64,000 nt of DNA from VRUE01 sp963702035 (GTDB lineage Bacteria; Actinomycetota; Thermoleophilia; Solirubrobacterales; 70-9): NCBI GenBank assembly GCA_963702035.1, contig OY969700.1, forward strand, positions 62,001 to 126,000, written 5' to 3'. The position numbers were made by a program, and so were the translations under genes. Positions 1-7,792 of the stretch are shown here, piece after piece. The notes under the pieces are model-generated. The model made no database searches, was not told the origin of the DNA, and was given only the letters and a program-made list of their open reading frames with translations. Each line of letters starts with the position of its first letter. Position 1 is the first letter of the stretch.

Positions 1-491
1 TTCTCTTCGGCGCCGGCTACAGCTGGTCGGTGCTCAACGACATCGAAGAACCGGCCAAGAACCCGCTCACCGTCGATGTCTTCTCCCAGCAGTACGCCTG
101 GAGCTTCGGCTACCCCGGCAAAGGCAATGTCTACGTGCAGGGCGAATTCCACGTCCCGGTCAACCGCCAGGTCCAGTTCAAGATGCACTCCCAGGACGTG
201 ATCCACTCCTTCTGGGTGCCGGAGTGGCGGGTCAAGAAAGACAACGTGCCGGGGATCACCACGACGGCCACCGTCACTCCCGACAAGGTCGGCACCTATC
301 AGCTGATCTGCACCGAGCTCTGCGGCTTCGGCCACGCCTCGATGCGGGCCAAAGTCGTGGTCGAACCGCCGGCCGATTTCCGCAAATGGGTCGCCGGCCT
401 GAAGGAAACGGTGCCGGCTCCGTACATGGAATCGATCCGCCAGGACACCGAAACCAACCCGGTCGAACCCCTCGGGGCGGGCGGGGCATAA
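1..491 (+). CDS. ctaC: Cytochrome c oxidase subunit II, C-terminal part
   Basis: The 5' end is cut by the window edge and the frame is open from base 3. This is the periplasmic cupredoxin domain that accepts electrons from cytochrome c through the binuclear CuA centre and passes them to subunit I. All CuA ligands are visible: the His of DVIHSFWVP (base 204) and the CTELCGFGHASM block (bases 309-344), which gives two Cys, the bridging Glu, His and Met. It heads the run ctaC-ctaD-UspA-like-ctaE, 16 bp before ctaD. This complete site is the useful reference for the degenerate paralogue at 9475-10173. Confidence 0.95.
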   Translation, partial: LFGAGYSWSVLNDIEEPAKNPLTVDVFSQQYAWSFGYPGKGNVYVQGEFHVPVNRQVQFKMHSQDVIHSFWVPEWRVKKDNVPGITTTATVTPDKVGTYQLICTELCGFGHASMRAKVVVEPPADFRKWVAGLKETVPAPYMESIRQDTETNPVEPLGAGGA

Positions 492-507
492 TGGAGGCGC
501 AGATCTG

Positions 508-2412
508 ATGACCGCCGCGATCAGGCAACCGGGATGGATTCGAGGCCTGCTGGGCGCGGTTCTGGCTGCCGCCTTCGGCGTCGGCCTGGTCGTCGTCCTC
601 CGCGACATCTCCGGTCTGCCGATCTGGCAGACCGAACAGACCGGCTACCCGCACGTCGTCGTGCCGCTGATCACCGGCCCGCTGGGCTTCCTCGCCGGCT
701 TCGGCTGCTTCGACTACTGGCTGCGCTGGGCCGCCGGCATGCCGACGATCCCCGACGACCACTCCCAGCACGGCGCCAAGAGCTGGAAGGACTACTTCCG
801 CTTCAACACCGATCACAAGGTGATCGGCATCCAGTACATCTGCACCACCTTCTTCTTTTTCTTCGTCGGCGGCCTGATGGCGATGCTGATCCGGGCCGAG
901 CTGGCCCAGCCGGGCACCCAGATCGTCGACGCCGCGACCTACAACAGCCTCTTCTCCACCCACGCGGTGCTGATGATCTTCGTCTTCGTGATCCCGGTCT
1001 TCGCCGGCATCGCCAACTACGTACTGCCGCTGATGATCGGCGCGCCCGACATGGCCTTCCCGCGCCTCAACGCGCTCAGCTTCTGGATGCTGCCGCTCGC
1101 CGGGCTGCTCTTCATCGGCAGCTTCCTCGCCCCCGGTGGCGCCTTCGACGCCGGCTGGACCGGCTACGCGCCGCTCTCGACCGGCGCCCCGCTGGGTCAG
1201 TCGTTCTTCAACCTCGGCGTGCAGTTCGCCGGCGCCTCCTCGATCGCGACCGCGCTCAACTTCCTGGTCACGATCATCACCATGCGTGCGCCCGGGATGA
1301 CCTTCTGGCGGATGCCGCTGCTGGTCTGGGCCAACCTCTCGACCTCGCTGCTGGTCGTCGCCGCGACCCCGTTCATCGCCGGCGCCCAGTTCATGGTCCT
1401 CCTCGACCGCGTCCTCGGCACCCAGTTCTTCCAGTTCGCCGGTGGCGGCGACGTGATCAGCTACCAGCACATCTTCTGGTTCTACTCGCACCCGGCTGTC
1501 TACATCATGATGCTGCCCGGGTTCGGGATCATCTCCGAGGTCATCTCGACCCACGCCCGTAAACCGATCTTCGGCTACCGGCTGATGGCGCTGGCTCTGA
1601 TCGGGATCGTCGTGCTCAGCTACTCGGTCTGGGCCCACCACATGTTCGTCGCCGGTATGTTCAGCTGGCTGCGCGTGCCGATGATGATCACGACGCTGCT
1701 GATCGCGGTGCCGACCGGGATCAAGATCTTCTCCTGGCTGGGCACGCTCTACTTCGGCAAGATCCACACCTACTCGACGGCGATGCTGTTCGCGCTCGCC
1801 TTCATCGTCACCTTCACGATCGGCGGCATCAGCGGCGTCATGCTCGGCATGGTGCCGATCGACATCCACGTCTCCGACACCTACTTCATCGTCGCCCACA
1901 TCCACTTCGTCCTCTTCGGTGGCTCGGTCTTCACGATCTTCGCCGGCATCTACCACTGGTTCCCGAAGATCACCGGGCGGATGTACGACGAGAAGCTCGG
2001 CAGGGTCCACTTCTGGGGGACCCTGGTCGGCACCTGGGGCACCTTTATCCCGATGCACTGGATCGGGATGGACGGGATGCCCCGCCGCGTCGCCGACTAC
2101 GCGACCCAGTTCGGCAACTGGAACCTGCTGATCAGCATCTGCGCCTTCTTCCTCGGCGCTATCCAGCTCGTCTTTCTCTACAACATGATCGTCAGCTGGC
2201 GCTTCGGGCCGCGGGCTACCGCCAACCCGTGGCGGGCCAACTCGATCGAGTGGCAGGTCTCCTCGCCGCCGCCGATCTTCAACTTTGATGAGATTCCGCG
2301 GGTCGTCGGTGGGCCGTACGAGTACGGCGTGCCCGGCGCCCGCCACGCGATCATGGCCGGCGAAGGCGCAGAGGTCGCCAAACCGGAGCCGGCTGTGGTG
2401 GGCCAGACGTGA
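508..2412 (+). CDS. ctaD: Cytochrome c oxidase subunit I (A2-type)
   Basis: This 634-residue catalytic subunit reduces O2 at the heme a3-CuB site and pumps protons. Heme a ligands are H152 and H466, the heme a3 ligand is H464, and CuB ligands are H328, H377 and H378. The cross-linking Tyr is Y332. The helix VI motif is YSHPAVY rather than GHPEVY, which is the hallmark of the A2 subgroup that lacks the D-channel Glu. The first roughly 95 residues precede the usual TDHKxIG start and contain two extra predicted membrane helices (about 12-32 and 50-70). The stop overlaps the next start as GTGA. Confidence 0.97.
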   Translation: MTAAIRQPGWIRGLLGAVLAAAFGVGLVVVLRDISGLPIWQTEQTGYPHVVVPLITGPLGFLAGFGCFDYWLRWAAGMPTIPDDHSQHGAKSWKDYFRFNTDHKVIGIQYICTTFFFFFVGGLMAMLIRAELAQPGTQIVDAATYNSLFSTHAVLMIFVFVIPVFAGIANYVLPLMIGAPDMAFPRLNALSFWMLPLAGLLFIGSFLAPGGAFDAGWTGYAPLSTGAPLGQSFFNLGVQFAGASSIATALNFLVTIITMRAPGMTFWRMPLLVWANLSTSLLVVAATPFIAGAQFMVLLDRVLGTQFFQFAGGGDVISYQHIFWFYSHPAVYIMMLPGFGIISEVISTHARKPIFGYRLMALALIGIVVLSYSVWAHHMFVAGMFSWLRVPMMITTLLIAVPTGIKIFSWLGTLYFGKIHTYSTAMLFALAFIVTFTIGGISGVMLGMVPIDIHVSDTYFIVAHIHFVLFGGSVFTIFAGIYHWFPKITGRMYDEKLGRVHFWGTLVGTWGTFIPMHWIGMDGMPRRVADYATQFGNWNLLISICAFFLGAIQLVFLYNMIVSWRFGPRATANPWRANSIEWQVSSPPPIFNFDEIPRVVGGPYEYGVPGARHAIMAGEGAEVAKPEPAVVGQT

Positions 2413-3294
2413 GCGGGGATTCCACCCAGGAGGCACAGCCGCTGCTGGTCTTCCTCAACGAGGTCGCCGGTGGCCGCAAGCTGCTCAAAGCGGTCAGCGA
2501 GCGCGCCGGAAAGGCGCCGTTCGTCGCCGTCGCGGCGCCGCAGAACCAGCCCGCCGTCGGGCAGTTGATCGACAGCGGTGAGTTGCGCGAGGCCGCCCGC
2601 GCCAGGGTTGAGGTGACGATGTCGATCCTCTCCGAGTACGGGATCGAGTCGGTGGGCGAGGTGATGGACCGCGATCCGGCACTCGCCATGGACGACGCGG
2701 TGCGCGCCCACGAACCGGGAGAGCTGCTTCTGTCCTGCCGCTCGGAGACGCGCTTTGGCTTCACCCGCAAGGACCTGGTGGAGTGGGCCAAGGACCGCTT
2801 CGAGCCCGAGGTGGCGGTGACCCACATCCCGGTACGCGTACAGGACGACTCGATCAGCTGGGAGAAAAACCACACCCTCGTCGTCGCCACCCAGACCGTC
2901 GCCGCACCCGATCTCGTCACCAGGTTGAAGGAACGTGCCGCCGGGCACCCGCACCGGTACACGATCATCTGTCCGCGCGCCGACGGCGTCTCGGAGGCGG
3001 AGATCGTCCGTGACCTCGCGTTCGACCCTGGCCGGGCTCTACCGGGCCGACATCGACGCCACCGGCCAGCCGATGAGCCCCGATCCGTTCCACGCCGTGC
3101 AGAACGCGATCGAGCACTACCGGGTCGACGAGGTGTTGATCTCGACCTTTGCCGGCGAGGACTCGCGCTGGCTCGACGAGGACCTGCTCGGCCGCACCCG
3201 TGAGATCACCGACAAGACGGTCGAACATCTCGAGGTCGGCCGTCCGGCAGCGGCGGTTGCCGCCGCCGTGGCAGAGGGAGAGGAGACCGTCTGA
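2409..3294 (+). pseudogene. UspA-like protein, frameshifted
   Basis: The GTG start overlaps the ctaD stop by 4 bp and the end overlaps ctaE as TGATG, so the gene sits inside the oxidase operon. The first frame (2409 to about 3020) ends in EAEIVRDLA and then degenerates. The frame shifted by +1 continues sensibly with STLAGLYRAD and PFHAVQNAIEHYRVDEVLIST up to 3294. Joined, they give about 295 residues with two nucleotide-binding-like halves resembling universal stress proteins. The gene at 43231 ends in a similar segment. One extra base near 3010-3022 explains the break, either a real lesion or a sequencing indel. Its role beside the oxidase is unknown. Confidence 0.7.
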
Positions 3295-3920
3295 TGGAGA
3301 GCGCGACCGTCGCACTGGGGCATTCCCAGGAGGAGGAGCACCACGGCCCGCCGGAGGCGAACCAGAGTTCTCGGATCGACCGCCAGACGCTGGGGATCCT
3401 GCTCTTCATCGTCTCCGAGGTGATGCTCTTCGGCGCCTTCTTCGCCTCCTACTTCTTCCTCCGCGTCGTCGTCCACCCGCCGACCTGGCCGCCGCACCCA
3501 TACGAACTGCCGGTGGCGGTCGCCGGGGTCAACACGGCGATCCTGGTCTCTTCGAGCTTCACGATCCACTACGCGCTCGAGTCGATCCGGCGCGGCAACA
3601 AAAAAGGGCTCAAACTCGGCCTGGTCCTGACCTGGCTGCTCGGCGCGACCTTCCTCTTCATCCAGATCAACGAGTACGTCCACATCGGCTTCAGCGCCCG
3701 CGACCTCGCCTTCGGCTCGATCTTCTACGGCCTCACCGGCCTGCACGGCGCCCACGTCTTCGTCGGGCTGATGCTGCTCAGCTTCGCGACGATCCGCGCC
3801 TTCCGCGGCCATTTCGGCCCCAACGCGGAGGACCACCTCGGCGTCGAGGTGCCCGGCATCTACTGGCACTTCGTTGACGTCATGTGGTTGATTGTCTACA
3901 CGGCGGTTTACATCCTTTAG
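3294..3920 (+). CDS. ctaE: Cytochrome c oxidase subunit III
   Basis: This 208-residue integral membrane protein is COX3, the structural subunit that stabilises proton uptake by subunit I. It has about five membrane helices, starting around residue 37 after a polar N-terminus. Family-typical segments are the SEVMLFGAFFASYFFLR helix, GLTGLHGAHVFVGL and the C-terminal YWHFVDVMWLIVYT. The ATG overlaps the previous stop as TGATG, which implies translational coupling. The short five-helix form is normal for actinobacteria. It closes the main oxidase operon. Confidence 0.96.
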   Translation: MESATVALGHSQEEEHHGPPEANQSSRIDRQTLGILLFIVSEVMLFGAFFASYFFLRVVVHPPTWPPHPYELPVAVAGVNTAILVSSSFTIHYALESIRRGNKKGLKLGLVLTWLLGATFLFIQINEYVHIGFSARDLAFGSIFYGLTGLHGAHVFVGLMLLSFATIRAFRGHFGPNAEDHLGVEVPGIYWHFVDVMWLIVYTAVYIL

Positions 3921-3962
3921 CGCGGCCCGGGTCTTCGGTCGCCTCAGAATGATTGGGCAGGG

Positions 3963-4157
3963 ATGAAGATCTCTGAGCAGGCAGTCTTTCGGTGGGTCGT
4001 GATCGTGGCCATTGCGGCGGCCTCGATTGCCGCTGTGACGTTGCTGATTACGCCGCTGGTTGGGGCGCTCTGGGCGTTGATTTTGGTTCTTGCCGGGGCG
4101 GTTCACGCGTATCGCTGGTGGCGGCGCCGTGGCGCGGCTCCAGCCGCCCGGCGGTAG
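3963..4157 (+). CDS. Small two-helix membrane protein
   Basis: This predicted 64-residue protein has two hydrophobic stretches (residues about 9-30 and 33-50) and a basic tail, so it could be a small oxidase-associated subunit. It lies 42 bp after ctaE in the same direction. Its last 110 bp overlap the 3' end of the convergent ctaA gene, where the ctaA product is only a low-complexity tail, so both may be real. There is no strong ribosome-binding site and no recognised family, so confidence is moderate. Confidence 0.45.
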   Translation: MKISEQAVFRWVVIVAIAAASIAAVTLLITPLVGALWALILVLAGAVHAYRWWRRRGAAPAARR

Positions 4158-5043
4158 CCACCGTCCAGAGCATCGCCAGCCAGGTGACGGTCGCCAGGGC
4201 TACGTGGACCCAGACGAGCTCGCCGGGGAGCTTCAGCCACCACTGCAGGCCGCCTACGGCGCCCTGTAGGGCGAGTAGGCCGATTACGGCGGTGAGGGGC
4301 CACAGGGCGCGCCTGTCGCCTCCTGAGCGGCGCAGGAGCAGCCAGACGGCGATCGCCGCCAGGCCGAAGACGGTCGCGAGCACCGCGTGGCGTTCGACGA
4401 CCCATGCCAGCGTGCCGCTGCCCTCGAAGGTGAAGCGGTGGACGAGCTGGCCGGCGTGGGCGCCGGCGTGGGGACCGGAGGCCGTGGCGACGGTGCCGGC
4501 GGCGATCGTCAGCTGGCCGAGCGGGATCAGCGCCCGCACCGCCCAGACGCCGAGCCGGTCGCTGGAGCGGCGCCGCTCCCACGGTTCGTAACGCGAGCAC
4601 CAGGCGAGGGCGAAGGAGGCGTCGAGCAGCAGCATCGAGAGGATGAAGTGGCTCATCACCAGGCCGGGGGCGAGGTGGTACTTGACGACGAGGGCGCCGA
4701 GGATCGCCTGCCCGATCACGCCCAGCGGCAAGAGGGCGCCGAAGAAGGCGAGGTGCCAGCGGAACGGTCGCCGGAACCAGGCGAGCACGCTGGCGGCGAT
4801 CACGGCGATCCCGACGAAGCCGGTGAGCACCCGGTTGCCGTACTCGATCACCGCGTGGGTGTCGAGCGGGGGCACCGTGCCGCCGTAGCACTTGGGCCAG
4901 TCCGGGCAGCCGAGCCCCGATCCGGTGAGGCGGACGCCGGCACCGGTGAGGACGATCAGCGCCAGCGCCCCGAGGGCGACCAGCGTGACCTGCGCGTAGC
5001 GCCGCGGAGAGATGTCGAGGCGGTCTTTGAGGCGGGTCCCCAT
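4048..5043 (-). CDS. ctaA: Heme A synthase (CtaA/COX15 family)
   Basis: This 331-residue multi-pass protein oxidises the C8 methyl of heme O to give heme A for the aa3 oxidase. Family signatures are GSGLGCPDWPKCYG after the first helix, EYGNRVLTG carrying the catalytic Glu, and paired helix His residues in VMSHFILS, LVHRFTF and WVHVALA. About eight membrane helices are present. The last 35 residues are a disordered tail that overlaps the small convergent gene. It provides the cofactor for the ctaCDE oxidase next door, and its substrate would come from the ctaB product at 6890-7786. Confidence 0.93.
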   Translation of the reverse strand: MGTRLKDRLDISPRRYAQVTLVALGALALIVLTGAGVRLTGSGLGCPDWPKCYGGTVPPLDTHAVIEYGNRVLTGFVGIAVIAASVLAWFRRPFRWHLAFFGALLPLGVIGQAILGALVVKYHLAPGLVMSHFILSMLLLDASFALAWCSRYEPWERRRSSDRLGVWAVRALIPLGQLTIAAGTVATASGPHAGAHAGQLVHRFTFEGSGTLAWVVERHAVLATVFGLAAIAVWLLLRRSGGDRRALWPLTAVIGLLALQGAVGGLQWWLKLPGELVWVHVALATVTWLAMLWTVATAGRLEPRHGAATSDTREPPRQEPKSTPRAPQPAA

Positions 5044-5089
5044 CGTTCCCTCGGATGATGTCAGCGGCCGGGTCCCGGCCGCGGCCGGC

Positions 5090-5791
5090 TCAGCCGCCCT
5101 TGCTGCCGCTGCCGCCCGGCTTCGTTTCCTGCAGCAGGTACTGGACGAGGTCTTCGAGTTCTTTCTGGGAGAGCGTTTCGCCGAAGTTCTGCGGCATCAC
5201 GTTCGCCGGGTACCCTTTGGCGATCGTCGCGTTCGGGTCGACGATCGATTTGTCGATCATCGCCGCGCTCTGACCCGGCAGCACTTCGTCGAGGTCGGGA
5301 CCGGTGACGCCGCCCGATCCCGCGGCGGCCAGCGTGTGGCAGCCGCCGCAGCCGTTGTTGGCGAAGACCTGGGCGCCGGGGCCGCCCTGCACCTGGGGCG
5401 GCGCCGCGCCCGGCACGCCCGCGTACGTGCCGACGTAAGCGGCGACATCCTCGAGGTCCTGGCCGGTGACCACGTCCGCGGGCATCGAGTTGTCGGGGTT
5501 GTCGGTGCTCGGGCGCGGGAACTCCACCTGCGCCTTGACGATTCCTTCGACCGTGTCGCCGCCCTCGCCGGCGGCCCTCGCGGCGGCGAACGCGTCGTCG
5601 AGGTTGGGCCCGATCTGGGCCGTCGTGCCGGCCTGGGCCAGCGTGTGGCAGACGCCGCACTTCTGCACGAAGAGGACGCGGCCGTGCTGCTCGTCAGCCG
5701 TGCTGGTGCCGCAGCCGGAGGCGGCAAGGGCAATCGCCGCGAGGGCGGCGAGGGCGAGCGGGAGGCGGGTCGGGTTCGGTTGCTTGAGCAT
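5090..5791 (-). CDS. Diheme c-type cytochrome lipoprotein
   Basis: The protein is about 233 residues from the chosen ATG. An upstream start at 5830 would add 13 basic residues before the signal peptide. The signal peptide ends in a lipobox, LAASGC, so the protein should be anchored outside the membrane. Two cytochrome c domains follow, with heme-binding CGVCH and CGGCH, and each has a downstream Met in a typical position (SMPADV, VMPQNF). It is placed with oxidase genes, so it is the likely electron donor to CuA of the ctaC product. The C-terminus is Gly/Ser rich. Confidence 0.9.
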   Translation of the reverse strand: MLKQPNPTRLPLALAALAAIALAASGCGTSTADEQHGRVLFVQKCGVCHTLAQAGTTAQIGPNLDDAFAAARAAGEGGDTVEGIVKAQVEFPRPSTDNPDNSMPADVVTGQDLEDVAAYVGTYAGVPGAAPPQVQGGPGAQVFANNGCGGCHTLAAAGSGGVTGPDLDEVLPGQSAAMIDKSIVDPNATIAKGYPANVMPQNFGETLSQKELEDLVQYLLQETKPGGSGSKGG

Positions 5792-5923
5792 CGTGATGGG
5801 GCGCGGAGCGCGCCGGAGTCTATAGATCAAGGACGCGTAAACGCTGCGTGTGAGCGCTCGATAGTCGGGTAGGCTTGAGACGATTCACACAACCACCCGA
5901 ACAGTGAAGGGAGCGCGACGAGG

Positions 5924-6325
5924 ATGCAGGTACGGGACGGCATGTCTGAGGTGGTTCTGACCGTGGGCCCATCGCACACGCTGCGCGAGGCGGCGGCGAT
6001 GATGGTCGAGAAGGGGATCGGCGCGGCGTTGGTCACCGACGACGAGCGGCCGGTGCCCTGCATCGTCACCGAGCGCGACATCCTCAACTCGCTCGGACGG
6101 GGGCAGGACCCGGACACCGAGCTTGTCGCCGAGCACATGAGCGAGGGCGTCGTCGCCGCCGCCCCCGACTGGAGCCTCGAGCACGCGGCCGCTGAGATGT
6201 CGAGCCGCGGCATCCGCCACCTCGTCGTCTTCGACGGTGGCGAGACGGTCGGGGTGCTGTCCATCCGCGACATTGTCCGGGTCTGGACCAGTGCCGGTGC
6301 TACCTCAGGGATGACGCCCGACTGA
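5924..6325 (+). CDS. CBS-domain pair protein
   Basis: This 133-residue protein consists of little more than two CBS domains (about residues 5-60 and 70-125), a Bateman module that usually binds adenine nucleotides. No fused enzyme or channel is present, so it probably acts as a stand-alone energy sensor. The start fits a purine-rich ribosome-binding region (AAGGGAG followed by GACGAGG). The stop is immediately followed by repeat copy 1. The partner is not evident from the neighbours. Confidence 0.85.
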   Translation: MQVRDGMSEVVLTVGPSHTLREAAAMMVEKGIGAALVTDDERPVPCIVTERDILNSLGRGQDPDTELVAEHMSEGVVAAAPDWSLEHAAAEMSSRGIRHLVVFDGGETVGVLSIRDIVRVWTSAGATSGMTPD

Positions 6326-6440
6326 AGAGCCCATTCGGTAGGGCTTCCACTTAACTTCTTTCGGTGGATCGCCGGTGGGCTGGCGCCCGGAGCCGGCACC
6401 GAAAAAGTACAAGACGTTTCAGCCCTACCGGATGGGCTCT
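6326..6440. repeat. Hairpin-forming intergenic repeat, copy 1
   Basis: This 115-bp element has 20-bp ends AGAGCCCATTCGGTAGGGCT (6326-6345) and AGCCCTACCGGATGGGCTCT (6421-6440). They pair completely on the plus-strand RNA with one G-U. An inner arm TTTCGGTG pairs with CACCGAAA. A second copy lies at 23097-23212. It starts directly after the CBS gene stop and ends 3 bp before the stop of the convergent gene. It could be a REP-like element, a MITE, or a bidirectional 3'-end structure, although no T-run follows. Confidence 0.85.
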
Positions 6441-6443
6441 TGC

Positions 6444-6734
6444 TCAGGGGCGGGGTGGTGAGATCGTTTCTACCGGGAGGACTGCTCCGCGGGTGTGCTG
6501 CTTGCGCGGGAGGCGGAAGTAATCCTTCGTCGCAAGCTTGATCATGCTGCGCAGGGCGAAGAGGAGGACGACTATGGCGATGATCGAGTAGATCCAGCCG
6601 CGGACCATGAAGCCCTCGGCGAAGATTCCGCAGACGGCGCCGGCGGCGGCGAAGGCGAAGAAGGCGGGTGCCCAGGACGGCCGTGGCGGGTAGATCAGCT
6701 CCCCAGGCTCGGCGATGTGATGGTGCTCGCTCAC
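6444..6734 (-). CDS. Cytochrome c oxidase subunit IV-like membrane protein
   Basis: This 96-residue protein has a His-containing soluble N-terminus (MSEHHHIAEPGE), a proline-rich linker and two membrane helices (about 23-42 and 46-66), followed by a basic tail. This is the shape of the small actinobacterial oxidase subunit IV (CtaF-like). The GTG start overlaps the stop of the 37-residue gene upstream as GTGA. It is the last gene of the operon that carries the degenerate oxidase paralogues and ctaB, so it may serve either oxidase. The family assignment rests on topology and context. Confidence 0.6.
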   Translation of the reverse strand: MSEHHHIAEPGELIYPPRPSWAPAFFAFAAAGAVCGIFAEGFMVRGWIYSIIAIVVLLFALRSMIKLATKDYFRLPRKQHTRGAVLPVETISPPRP

Positions 6735-6844
6735 GATGCGATGTAGAGGGTCGCGGCGAGGAAGCAGAGGGCGAAGATCGCGGCGGCGATGCCGCCCGCC
6801 AGCAGGCCGGCGGCCATGTCTCGTCTGGAGGTCTCGCGGTCCAC
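6731..6844 (-). CDS. 37-residue single-helix membrane protein
   Basis: This short reading frame has GTG at 6844, or ATG at 6817 giving 28 residues. The product has a charged start, VDRETSRRDM, followed by one Gly/Ala-rich membrane helix. Its stop overlaps the next start by 4 bp (GTGA), and it fills the 155-bp space between ctaB and the subunit IV-like gene on the same strand. Small single-helix proteins are common accessory subunits of terminal oxidases, and that role is inferred from position only. Confidence 0.55.
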   Translation of the reverse strand: MDRETSRRDMAAGLLAGGIAAAIFALCFLAATLYIAS

Positions 6845-6889
6845 GGGCGGATTTCTATCAGGCAGGCAGGGCGTCGGTCGCTGGGGCTT

Positions 6890-7786
6890 CTAGAGCCGGA
6901 CGTCGATCGGCATCGTCAGGAAGAGCAGCGCCAGGTAGGCGAGCGAGAAGAGGTAGGTGCGCAGCGCCCAGCGGCGGTCGGCGCTGCGCAGGAGCCGCAC
7001 GGCGCAGTAGATGAAGCCGGCGCCGAGCGTCATCGAGCCGGCCAGGTAGACGAGCCCGAAGCCGCCGGCGCAGAAGGGCAGCTGCGTCACCGCGTAGAGC
7101 AGGATCGTGTAGAGGAGGATCTGGCGGCGCGTCTCGTCCTCGCCGCGGACGACGGGCATCATCGGGATTTTCGCGTTCGCGTACTCGTCCACCATCAGCA
7201 GCGAGAGCGCCCAGAAGTGGGGCGGGGTCCAGAAGAAGACGATCGCGAAGAGGAAGAAGGCGGTGCCGCTGAGCCCGCCGGTCACGGCGGCCCAGGCGAC
7301 CAGCGGGGGCACGGCGCCGGCGGCGCCCCCGATGACGATGTTCTGCGGCGTGGTGCGCTTGAGCCAGAGCGTGTAGACGAAGACGTAGCCGAAGAAGCCG
7401 GAGAACGAGAGCGCGGCGGCGAGCGGATTGACCGCGCTCGCCAGCAGGGCGAAGGAGCAGAGCTCGAGCAGGGCGCCGAAGCCGATCGCGGTTTTTGCCG
7501 AGATGCGGCCGCCGGCGACCGGGCGATCGGCGGTGCGCGCCATCGTGCGGTCGATGTCGCGGTCGATCGCGTGGTTGATCGCACCGGCGCCGCCGGCGGA
7601 GAGGGCACCGCCGAGGCAGGTGAGGACGACGAGCCCGAGCGAGGGGTCGCCGGCGACGTACATCGTCGTCACCGTGATGAAGAGCAGCAGCGACTGCACC
7701 TTCGGCTTGGTCAGCGTGAGCAAGTCGCGCAGCAGCGAAGGCACTGCGGGGCGCTGCGGGATGGCAGCCGTCTGGGCGCCGCTCAT
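6890..7786 (-). CDS. ctaB: Protoheme IX farnesyltransferase (heme O synthase)
   Basis: This 298-residue UbiA-family prenyltransferase transfers farnesyl to heme B to give heme O. The Asp-rich signature AINHAIDRDIDRTMART is followed by RPVAGG, and the second loop carries DEYANAKIPMMPVV. Roughly eight to nine membrane helices are expected. It begins 6 bp after the stop of the degenerate subunit I gene, so it is co-transcribed with that module. It also supplies the precursor for CtaA. No other heme O synthase is seen in this window. Confidence 0.95.
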   Translation of the reverse strand: MSGAQTAAIPQRPAVPSLLRDLLTLTKPKVQSLLLFITVTTMYVAGDPSLGLVVLTCLGGALSAGGAGAINHAIDRDIDRTMARTADRPVAGGRISAKTAIGFGALLELCSFALLASAVNPLAAALSFSGFFGYVFVYTLWLKRTTPQNIVIGGAAGAVPPLVAWAAVTGGLSGTAFFLFAIVFFWTPPHFWALSLLMVDEYANAKIPMMPVVRGEDETRRQILLYTILLYAVTQLPFCAGGFGLVYLAGSMTLGAGFIYCAVRLLRSADRRWALRTYLFSLAYLALLFLTMPIDVRL

Positions 7787-7792
7787 GGCTGG

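Noticed and set aside
274..2436. 720-codon open frame on the minus strand across ctaD
   Set aside because: It is a shadow of ctaD caused by high GC; the translation is Asp/Arg/Glu-rich low-complexity with no family.
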